Assembly: GCA_965200435.1 (NCBI GenBank) | Contig: OZ241337.1 | Coordinates: 186,001-250,000, forward strand | DNA: 64,000 nt | Direction: 5' to 3' | From: Bin75 sp965200435 | GTDB lineage: Bacteria; Nitrospirota; Nitrospiria; Nitrospirales; UBA8639 | Shown here: positions 57,393 to 64,000 of the stretch, piece by piece | Numbering within the stretch: the first letter of the stretch is position 1 | Layout: the number at the start of each line of letters is the position of its first letter | Translations under genes and position numbers: made by a program | The notes under the pieces: generated by a model | The model's input: the letters and a program-made list of their open reading frames with translations, nothing else | Told to the model about the DNA's origin: nothing | Database searches by the model: none

Positions 57393-58385
57393 TCAAGGTG
57401 CCAAAATCGGCGGTTGCGGTCTTAATTCCACATCTCGAACCACGACGCCAGTTTCACCAAAAGGGCCGCGCAACTGGCCATTGAGCCTGACCTCGACCCC
57501 TCCGGCGTTCCCAAGTGTCAACAGAAATCGCTCACGGGCCCGCCATTGCAAGATTTCACCTTCCCGCAATAAGGCTTCCCGGGGTTCGTTTTCATCGGAA
57601 CGAACCACGATCCAGGTCATTTCCAACGTCCGTACTTCAAGAATCAGCGGCTTATCGTCCGATTCTGTCGTGGTGGAGGCAATCGGCGCCGGATCCGAAG
57701 GCAACAAGGAAGGCTCGGACGCCCTGTCATCAACCGGCGACTCCACGGGAATCCCGGCGACGTCCATTGTTGTTGGAACGGACTCCGTATCCGCGGACCC
57801 TGAGGCGTCAACGTGCCGTTGGGTCGAAGCAGGCAGGCGATCTTCGGCGCTTTCGTTCGTGTGATCGGGTTGCTCCGGTTCCGACAGACTTCGGTCGAGC
57901 AGGTCAACGGGCTGTTGTGAAAAATGAGAACTGACGGACGTTGAAAGGGATTTTTGTTGAAGGAGCACCCGCACCCCCAGAAGCAGGATCCCCCCAACGA
58001 GGAGAACCACCATGACTCGGCTGGTTCTCCCTGTAGGCTCGCCCTCCTTCAGCAGAGGAAGTTTCCGTCCCGCCGCTTCTTTTTTGTAGAACGCATCGGA
58101 ACATTCTGCAAACAACCGCAGACATTCTTCTTCGTCGAGATCGAGCAATCGGGCATAGGATCGAACAAAACCTTTGGTGAAGACCCGCGCAGGCAATTGC
58201 TCAAACGAGCCCTCTTCCAAAGCTCTCAAATACGAGTCCTGGATTCGGGTCCGATTGGCCACCTGTTCGAGGGTCAATCCTTGAATCTTACGGGCAGCCT
58301 GCAATTTGTCGCCTAATAACTCCATATGCTCCGACATTGAACGCGACTTGACGATCTCCAAAACACCTTCACGAACAAGCGGCAC
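57393..58385 (-). CDS. rodZ: RodZ-like protein with cytoplasmic helix-turn-helix
   Basis: 330 residues from 58385, although ATG 58337 (MSEHMELLG) or 58325 is more likely, giving 310-314. The HTH (KLQAARKIQGLTLEQVANRTRI ... YLRALEEGSFEQLP) is followed by a membrane helix at about residues 121-142 (VMVVLLVGGILLLGVRVLL), a Ser/Thr/Glu-rich spacer, and a C-terminal beta domain (DUF4115 type) with WRARERFLLTLGNAGGVEVRLNG. RodZ links MreB to the cell-wall machinery and sets rod shape. It starts 64 bases after the kinase gene. Confidence 0.85.
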   Translation of the reverse strand: MPLVREGVLEIVKSRSMSEHMELLGDKLQAARKIQGLTLEQVANRTRIQDSYLRALEEGSFEQLPARVFTKGFVRSYARLLDLDEEECLRLFAECSDAFYKKEAAGRKLPLLKEGEPTGRTSRVMVVLLVGGILLLGVRVLLQQKSLSTSVSSHFSQQPVDLLDRSLSEPEQPDHTNESAEDRLPASTQRHVDASGSADTESVPTTMDVAGIPVESPVDDRASEPSLLPSDPAPIASTTTESDDKPLILEVRTLEMTWIVVRSDENEPREALLREGEILQWRARERFLLTLGNAGGVEVRLNGQLRGPFGETGVVVRDVELRPQPPILAP

Positions 58386-58449
58386 GGCTCATTCGCTTTT
58401 CTTCTACCGAGGAGAGCGAACCGGCTGAACGTGAAGAAGCCTTGAATGG

Positions 58450-59364
58450 TCACGAAAGGTCCTCGAAATGAGTAAGACGTTTAAAGTCCCGGTAACGAGA
58501 TTCAAGGTCCGGATATTCCAGTTGCCGCAGGCGGTCGAGACTGAACCCTTCGACGGTAAATGAAGCCATGACGCTTCCGAAAATAATCGCTCGCCTTAAG
58601 CCAACATCAGAAAAATTGCCCGTGGAGGTCAGATATCCCATAAACCCACCGGCGAACGTATCGCCGGCACCGGTCGGATCTTTCACCATTTCCAACGGAA
58701 ACGCCGGCGCACCAAAAACGCCTTTTTCATGAAACATCAAGACGCCGTACTCTCCTCGTTTAATAATGAAATATTTGGGCCCGCGGGCCAGAATGTCTTT
58801 TGCGACTTTGACCAGACTGAAATCCTGACCGAGTTCACGAGCCTCTCCGTCATTGATGACGAGCACGTCGATCTTTTCTAACACGTTCCACAGGGCGTCC
58901 CGTTTTCCCTGAATCCAAAAATTCATGGTATCACAGGCGACGATGCGAGGCCGTTCGACTTGATTCAACACGTCCAGCTGAAGCTCGGGATCGATGTTCC
59001 CCAAAAATAACATGTCGGGAGTCCGATAGTGGGCCGGAATTTTGGGGCGAAAGGACTCCAGGACGTTCAGTTGGGTATCGAGCGTGTGGGCTTCATTGAG
59101 TTGATACGTATATTCACCTTGCCAGCGAAATGTTTTTCCACTGCGACGTTCGAGACCGGACAGATCGATCCCGCGACTTTTCAAAAATGCGACGTGTTCT
59201 TCCGGAAAATCCTCTCCCACCACCGCGATGACATTGACGTCGGTAAAAAAGCTGGCAGCCGTGGAAAAATACGTGGCCGACCCTCCTAAGACTTCTGTGA
59301 CTTCCCCGAAAGGAGTCCGAACCGTATCAAACGCCACGGATCCCACCACCAACAATTTTCCCAT
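58450..59364 (-). CDS. PfkB-family carbohydrate/nucleoside kinase
   Basis: 304 residues of the ribokinase/PfkB fold. The N-terminal GSVAFDTVRTPFG and VLGGSATYFSTAASFF form the sugar-binding face. The C-terminal DPTGAGDTFAGGFMGYL holds the anion hole and catalytic Asp. The substrate is not evident from sequence. It lies one base from the mtnP stop in the same direction, so a role in purine or thiosugar salvage downstream of MtnP is a fair guess. Confidence 0.88.
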   Translation of the reverse strand: MGKLLVVGSVAFDTVRTPFGEVTEVLGGSATYFSTAASFFTDVNVIAVVGEDFPEEHVAFLKSRGIDLSGLERRSGKTFRWQGEYTYQLNEAHTLDTQLNVLESFRPKIPAHYRTPDMLFLGNIDPELQLDVLNQVERPRIVACDTMNFWIQGKRDALWNVLEKIDVLVINDGEARELGQDFSLVKVAKDILARGPKYFIIKRGEYGVLMFHEKGVFGAPAFPLEMVKDPTGAGDTFAGGFMGYLTSTGNFSDVGLRRAIIFGSVMASFTVEGFSLDRLRQLEYPDLESRYRDFKRLTHFEDLS

Positions 59365-59365
59365 G

Positions 59366-60253
59366 TCATCGACTCCCCTTTGATGTTTTCATCTGTTTCA
59401 AAAAAAGACTATAGCGCCGTTTCACAGAGGCCGTCACGGCTTTCGGCGCGGTCACGATGGTCTGTCGAAGCGCCGTCGCGCATGAACAAGCTCTCTCCCC
59501 CCCGGTTCGTTGAATGGCGTCCCGAAGCAACGTTTTGGCCTGGACCACGTTCGCGTGCATGACGTTCAAAATCGCTTCCACGGAGACGGGCTCTTCACTC
59601 TGATGCCAGCAATCGAAATCCGTCACCAAAGCCAGCGTCGCATAGCAGATTTCCGCCTCCCTGGCGAGTTTCGCTTCCGTCGCGTTGGTCATCCCGATGA
59701 TATCCACGCCCCATTGCCGATACAACAACGATTCCGCCTTGGTTGAAAACTGCGGCCCTTCGATACAGAGATACGTCCCGCCCACGTGGAACCTGGCTTC
59801 TATCGACCGGGCAGCCTCACTCAGTTGATTCGCCAACGCGTGACAAACGGGATCGGCAAACGTCACATGCGCTACAAGCCCATCATCGAAAAACGTATTC
59901 TCCCGCTTGGTCGTCCGATCGAGAAATTGGTCCGGAAGGACCATATGACCGGGATGGATGCGCTCTTTCATACTCCCCACCGCACTAACGGAAAAAATGC
60001 GCGTCACGCCGAGCGATTTGAGCGCGCAGACGTTTGCCCGGTAATTGATCATGGAAGGACTGATGCGATGACCCCGCCCATGACGCGAGAGGAACGCGAC
60101 GCGGATACCGGACAAGGTTCCAAGCACCACGGCATCCGAAGGCCGGCCGAACGGGGTCGACACGCGCGTCTCTCGAACGTGTTCCAAGCCTTCCATTTCG
60201 TATAACCCACTCCCTCCAATGACTGCAATATCGGCACGAAGTTTCGCTGGCAT
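59366..60253 (-). CDS. mtnP: S-methyl-5'-thioadenosine phosphorylase
   Basis: MtnP splits methylthioadenosine to adenine and methylthioribose-1-phosphate. Motifs: IGGSGLYEMEG, FLSRHGRGHRISPSMINYRAN (phosphate and His region), CIEGPQFSTKAES and the purine-site GMTNATEAKLAREAEI with ALVTDFDCWH. This pattern separates it from ordinary purine nucleoside phosphorylase. 295 residues with a basic C-terminal tail. ATG 60253, 18 bases after miaA. Confidence 0.93.
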   Translation of the reverse strand: MPAKLRADIAVIGGSGLYEMEGLEHVRETRVSTPFGRPSDAVVLGTLSGIRVAFLSRHGRGHRISPSMINYRANVCALKSLGVTRIFSVSAVGSMKERIHPGHMVLPDQFLDRTTKRENTFFDDGLVAHVTFADPVCHALANQLSEAARSIEARFHVGGTYLCIEGPQFSTKAESLLYRQWGVDIIGMTNATEAKLAREAEICYATLALVTDFDCWHQSEEPVSVEAILNVMHANVVQAKTLLRDAIQRTGGERACSCATALRQTIVTAPKAVTASVKRRYSLFLKQMKTSKGSR

Positions 60254-60271
60254 AGGCTTCTTCCTTATGGA

Positions 60272-61288
60272 TTATCCCTGTAAGGTTTTCACGAATCGTT
60301 CGATACGCGTGACGACGCGTTGAGAAACAGATCGAACGGACTCGTCCCCTTGCACCTCGACCCACGTCAAATCCGGTTCCTTCCTGAACCACGTCATTTG
60401 CCGTTTCGCGAAACGACGGGTATCCCGCTTCAATTGCCTCACCGCTTCGTCGTAGGAATACTCTCCTTCCAGATACCCCGCTATCTGACGATAGCCCAAA
60501 CTTTTCATCGAGACAAGCGATCTGGAGTATCCCTTCGCCAGCAAGGTCCGGGTTTCGTCAACCAATCCCTTTGCCAACTCAACGTCGACTCGCTGATCAA
60601 TCCGTTGATAAAGAACGGCCCGTTCCATGGTCAACCCTAACATCAAGGCCTGAAAGGAGGGTGCCCGTTTACGATGTTCTTCGTGGGCCGTCGAAAGAGG
60701 AACGCCGGTTTGCCGGTACACTTCCAGCGCCCGCAGCACTTTCACCGTATCGCGGGGATGCAGCCGGCGCGCGGTTATAGGGTCCACGCGGATCAACTCC
60801 TGATACATCGACTCCCCTCCCCGCGCTTGGGTTTCTTCTTCGAGTTTCCGGCGAAGGGTGCGATCGCTGGAAGGTCCGGCCCACAACCCGTTCAACAGCG
60901 CCCGAACGTAGAGCCCCGTCCCACCGACGATCAACGGCAGAAGGCCTTTTTCGTACAGACTGGCGATCTCTCGAAGGGCCTGCCGGCGGAACTCACCGGC
61001 GTTAAACGGTTCATCCGGGTCCACCAGGTCGATCAACCGATGGGGAACCCGTTGCCGGTCCGCTTCCGAGGGGGTATCCGTCCCTACATTCATTCCTCGA
61101 TAGACCTGCGTCGAATCCGCGGTCAGGATCTCCGTCCCCAAGGCTTGAGCCACTTCCAGCGCGATACGACTCTTACCGATGGCCGTAGGACCCACCAGGA
61201 CGACAAGGGGCCGCAACGCGGGTGGAACCTTCACCAAGGTTCGCCCCCCGTGGGTTAAAGAAAGGCGATGCTCGACGGGTGGATTCAT
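60272..61288 (-). CDS. miaA: tRNA dimethylallyltransferase
   Basis: MiaA adds a dimethylallyl group to A37 of tRNAs that read UNN codons. 338 residues from ATG 61288, which overlaps the mutL stop in ATGA. The P-loop is VGPTAIGKSRIALE, then TADSTQVYRGMNVGTDTPS, IVGGTGLYVRALL, and RDTRRFAKRQMTWFR near the end. A much longer open frame upstream lies within mutL and is not part of the gene. Confidence 0.95.
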   Translation of the reverse strand: MNPPVEHRLSLTHGGRTLVKVPPALRPLVVLVGPTAIGKSRIALEVAQALGTEILTADSTQVYRGMNVGTDTPSEADRQRVPHRLIDLVDPDEPFNAGEFRRQALREIASLYEKGLLPLIVGGTGLYVRALLNGLWAGPSSDRTLRRKLEEETQARGGESMYQELIRVDPITARRLHPRDTVKVLRALEVYRQTGVPLSTAHEEHRKRAPSFQALMLGLTMERAVLYQRIDQRVDVELAKGLVDETRTLLAKGYSRSLVSMKSLGYRQIAGYLEGEYSYDEAVRQLKRDTRRFAKRQMTWFRKEPDLTWVEVQGDESVRSVSQRVVTRIERFVKTLQG

Positions 61289-63060
61289 AGACGCCGGAAA
61301 ATTCGATGCAGTTCTTCGCTGGCAAAACGTAAGGAGATCCTTCGGCCATGAGGGCAGGTCATGGGGCTTCCTTCGTGAAGCCAATCGCGCACTACGCGCG
61401 TCATTTCCGGCGTTTCCATCAGGCGACCGGCCTGGACCGCACCCTGGCAGGCTATTGACGCCAGGACGGACCGGACACGTGTGTCGAGAGAATCGACGGA
61501 GTTCCACTCCGACAGGTCCACCAGAATATCTTCGAGTAAGGCAGCATAGTCCATCTGTCCGATGAGTGCCGGCATAGATCGAATGACGAAAGAGGCCGGC
61601 CCGAAACATTCGAGTTCGAGCCCCACGCTGGCCAACTCCGGCAGAATCTCCGCCAACCGCCCGGCCGCCTCGACCGGAACGTCCACCGGCTCGGGAATCA
61701 GAAGCGGCTGGGTTTGGATATCACGGCTTTCCCACCCTCTCCACAACCCCTCAAAAAGCACGCGTTCATGAATCGTATGCTGATCCAGCACGTGCAATTC
61801 ATCTCCAATACGAGCGACGATATAGGTAGCATGGATTTGCCCGAGAATCTGAACATCGGGCCCAAGCGTATAGAGTTCCGGCGCTTCTTCGACCTGATCC
61901 GTTTCGCTCTTTTGCCCTCTTCTGAAACCTGTTTGCATGGCGTTTGCGCCGGAAGGGAACGGCCGTTCGACGAACGGCATGTCCAGCATCCCCGTCCCGG
62001 GTCTCTCCTGCTCGACGGCATCGGACACCACTTGTTCAAGGCCGGAGGGCGGCGGCGTCACGTTCTTTTGCAGCGGACCGCGAACCGCGGCCTTGATCGT
62101 TCGATGGATCAGGTCGGGAGTGCAAAATTTCACTTCCCGTTTTGAGGGATGCACGTTGACGTCTACCTCATGGGGGGCGACTTCCACCAGCAGCGCAAAC
62201 GTCGGATGTCGGCCTTTTGGTAAGAAGGAGCCATACGATTCATATACGGCATGCGCAATGGTCGTGTTTTTGACGGGACGCCGGTTCACAAGTATTTCCT
62301 GCGGGGTTCGACCGGTTTTCGAATGATACGGATTGACGATCATCCCTCGCACGTGTATGTCGGTCTGCTCATAGTGAATAGGCAGCATTATGTCCATGCT
62401 CCTCGGTCCATACACCTGAAGCAATCGATCCTCCAATGCGGTGACCTTGGGATAGTCGAATACGACGTGGTCATTATGCGTCAAGCGCAATTGCGTGTGC
62501 AGATTCGCCAAAGCGGCTTGCTGGACAACGTGCGCAATATGGGAAAATTCCGTGGACGTGGTCTTCAAAAATTTCCGTCGCCCAGGGGTATTGAAAAACA
62601 ACTCTTTCACCTCGATTCGCGTCCCTGGTGCGGTCCCTCGGTCTTCGACCGATCTGACCTCTCCTCCCTCAATAACCACGGTGGTCCCTGCAAGGGCATG
62701 ATGCCGGGCCGTCAGCATCCGAAAGCGTGAAACCGCGGCAATACTGGGCAACGCCTCCCCACGAAATCCGTAGGTGGCGATGCCCGAAAGATCGCCCGGA
62801 TGGCTGATTTTGCTGGTGGCAAATCGTTGGCAAGCCAGTGTGGCGTCGGTTCGACTCATCCCTTCGCCGTCATCGCTCACCCGGATCAGGGTCTTCCCGC
62901 CATTGACCACGTCGATGGAGATCACTGTACTGCCGGCATCCACGCTGTTATCAAGCAGTTCTTTCACGACTGACGCCGGACGTTCCACGACCTCGCCGGC
63001 GGCAATTTGGGAAGCCACAGACTCCGGGAGGATCTTGATTCTAGATTCAACAGACTCCAT
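61285..63060 (-). CDS. mutL: DNA mismatch repair endonuclease MutL
   Basis: 591 residues from ATG 63060 (MESVESRIKILPESVASQ), the normal MutL start; 45 further codons upstream are not conserved. GHKL ATPase motifs: ELLDNSVDAG, DDGEGM and TYGFRGEALPSI. The C-terminal domain has DQHTIHERVLFE, matching the DQHAx2Ex4E endonuclease motif with Thr for Ala, and CPHGRR for CPHGRP. These mark a nicking MutL, as expected where MutH is absent. It overlaps miaA and follows the coiled-coil gene by 52 bases. Confidence 0.94.
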   Translation of the reverse strand: MESVESRIKILPESVASQIAAGEVVERPASVVKELLDNSVDAGSTVISIDVVNGGKTLIRVSDDGEGMSRTDATLACQRFATSKISHPGDLSGIATYGFRGEALPSIAAVSRFRMLTARHHALAGTTVVIEGGEVRSVEDRGTAPGTRIEVKELFFNTPGRRKFLKTTSTEFSHIAHVVQQAALANLHTQLRLTHNDHVVFDYPKVTALEDRLLQVYGPRSMDIMLPIHYEQTDIHVRGMIVNPYHSKTGRTPQEILVNRRPVKNTTIAHAVYESYGSFLPKGRHPTFALLVEVAPHEVDVNVHPSKREVKFCTPDLIHRTIKAAVRGPLQKNVTPPPSGLEQVVSDAVEQERPGTGMLDMPFVERPFPSGANAMQTGFRRGQKSETDQVEEAPELYTLGPDVQILGQIHATYIVARIGDELHVLDQHTIHERVLFEGLWRGWESRDIQTQPLLIPEPVDVPVEAAGRLAEILPELASVGLELECFGPASFVIRSMPALIGQMDYAALLEDILVDLSEWNSVDSLDTRVRSVLASIACQGAVQAGRLMETPEMTRVVRDWLHEGSPMTCPHGRRISLRFASEELHRIFRRL

Positions 63061-63112
63061 GCGAAAGGCTTTGTCGGAGAATCGCTGTGATCCGTCGATG
63101 ATCCCTTGGGGA

Positions 63113-63994
63113 CTAAGGGGAACGGGGCTTTTTGGAACGAACCGGTTTCCCGAATTTCTTGAGGGCCTGCTCGACTTCGATGAGTTGGGATTCATGGGCC
63201 GCCACCTTGGAGCCCAGTTTGTCGTCCATGGTGCTGACCACCTCTTTCAACTGCTCGACGGATTGGGTTAATTCATTGAGTTGCGTGACGTTGGCCTTGA
63301 GGCTCCGCTCAAGGGCTGTCACCGCAGAGGAGACCCCCTGCACTTTCGACACCTGCTGGCCCTGGGTCTGGAGCCGGCTCGCCTGTTTATTGAGTTGGGA
63401 TTCGTGGACCGCCACCTTGGAACCCAGTTTGTCGCCCATGGCTCTGACTACCTCTTTCAACTGCACGACGGATTGGGTTAATTCATTGAGTTGCGTGACG
63501 TTGGCCTTGAGGTTCTGCTCAAGGGCTGTCACCGCAGAGGAGACCCCCTGCACTTTCGACACCCGCTGGTCCTGGGTCTGGAGCCGGCTCGCCTGTTTAT
63601 TGAGTTGGGATTCGTGGGTCGCCACCTTGGAACCCAGTTTGTCGCCCATGGTTTGGACCACCTCTTTCAACTGCGCGACGGATTGGGTTAATTTATTGAG
63701 TTGCGTGACGTTGGCCTTGAGGCTCTGCTCAAGGGCTGTCACCGCAGAGGAGACCCCCTGCACTTTCGACGTCTGCTGGTCTTGGATCTGGAGCCGGTTC
63801 GCCTGCTCTTCCAACTTGGTGAACACCAGGCCCTTGAATTGCTCAAACGATTCCCCGATCGACTGCACGCTCGCCGCCACCTCGTTAAGATGGGTCGAGA
63901 CGGCTTCGGTATTCGATGCCTGCTTGGCGGCTTCGGCTGACCGTTCTTTCTTCAATTGCGTCAATTGTGCTGTCAACTGCCCCAGTTGATTCAT
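63113..63994 (-). CDS. Coiled-coil protein with three 70-residue tandem repeats
   Basis: At least 293 residues; ATG 63994 is 6 bases from the window edge and the frame stays open, so the gene could start further out. Residues 77-286 are three nearly identical 70-residue units (210 bp) beginning KVQGVSSAVTALE and including VTQLNELTQSV and KLGSKVA, i.e. ten heptads each. The whole chain is predicted coiled coil by composition. The basic tail GKPVRSKKPRSP could bind DNA or membranes. No family recognised. It is the gene directly upstream of mutL on the same strand. Confidence 0.75.
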   Translation of the reverse strand: MNQLGQLTAQLTQLKKERSAEAAKQASNTEAVSTHLNEVAASVQSIGESFEQFKGLVFTKLEEQANRLQIQDQQTSKVQGVSSAVTALEQSLKANVTQLNKLTQSVAQLKEVVQTMGDKLGSKVATHESQLNKQASRLQTQDQRVSKVQGVSSAVTALEQNLKANVTQLNELTQSVVQLKEVVRAMGDKLGSKVAVHESQLNKQASRLQTQGQQVSKVQGVSSAVTALERSLKANVTQLNELTQSVEQLKEVVSTMDDKLGSKVAAHESQLIEVEQALKKFGKPVRSKKPRSP

Positions 63995-64000
63995 GTGCTG

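Noticed and set aside
63146..63768. Regular direct repeats that could suggest a CRISPR array
   Set aside because: The unit is 210 bp, in frame, coding for heptads, with no short repeat/spacer alternation and no cas genes nearby.

Overview
This 64 kb window is chromosomal DNA of a free-living Gram-negative bacterium of about 57-60% GC by eye. It carries a complete nuoA-N respiratory complex I operon, ftsH-folP-glmM, secA, mutL-miaA-mtnP, a rodZ-like gene, three TonB-dependent receptor loci and two tandem monohaem cytochromes c. The gene content and order resemble Nitrospirota (Nitrospira-like). That placement comes from remembered family resemblance, not a search.

Layout. 1-7.7 kb: end of an aldo/keto reductase gene, a broken comEC, then glmM, folP and ftsH on the minus strand. 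7.7-9.7 kb: repeat-rich DNA holding a YefM/YoeB-type toxin-antitoxin pair between two ~118-bp direct repeats, then a DUF1499 gene. 9.7-26.1 kb: nuoN to nuoA on the minus strand with fused nuoCD, headed by a MidA/NDUFAF7-type methyltransferase gene. 26.2-29.3 kb: a decayed antitoxin remnant and secA. 29.3-30.9 kb: repeats and an IS481-like insertion sequence. 31-38.2 kb: a TonB energy-transduction cluster consisting of a secreted protein with two TonB C-terminal domains, a TonB-dependent receptor, a TPR protein, TonB, ExbB and ExbD. 38.2-44.2 kb: a DUF4143 ATPase, a receptor pseudogene with two in-frame stops, and a divergent PepSY-type reductase pair. 44.4-48.9 kb: an Slp lipoprotein, a small TPR protein, tRNA-Lys and tRNA-Arg, a secreted HExxH protein and a UvrD-type helicase. 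49.8-53.7 kb: an unknown protein, a frameshifted methyltransferase and a third receptor with a good Fur-box match. 53.9-64 kb: a small anchored protein, a HEAT-repeat protein, two cytochromes c, a rodZ-like gene, a PfkB kinase, mtnP, miaA, mutL and a coiled-coil gene with 210-bp tandem repeats.

The clearest structure outside the genes is a family of five elements, each exactly 142 bp, with 13-bp inverted ends (GGAACCTCTGATT) and 4-bp YTAR target duplications. This is the signature of a non-autonomous IS5-type element (MITE). Two copies sit exactly at the stop codon of a TonB-dependent receptor gene, where the terminal Phe plus stop (TTY TAR) itself supplies the YTAR target. One copy ends at an antitoxin pseudogene and one lies inside a REP-type palindrome. 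A second layer of REP-like palindromes and composite hairpins fills almost every gap, including gaps inside the nuo operon.

Several genes look recently broken: comEC (frameshift plus stop), one receptor (two in-frame stops), a methyltransferase (frameshift in a short G run) and an antitoxin. Either this lineage is losing DNA uptake and one iron-uptake route, or the assembly has errors there. Reads would decide.
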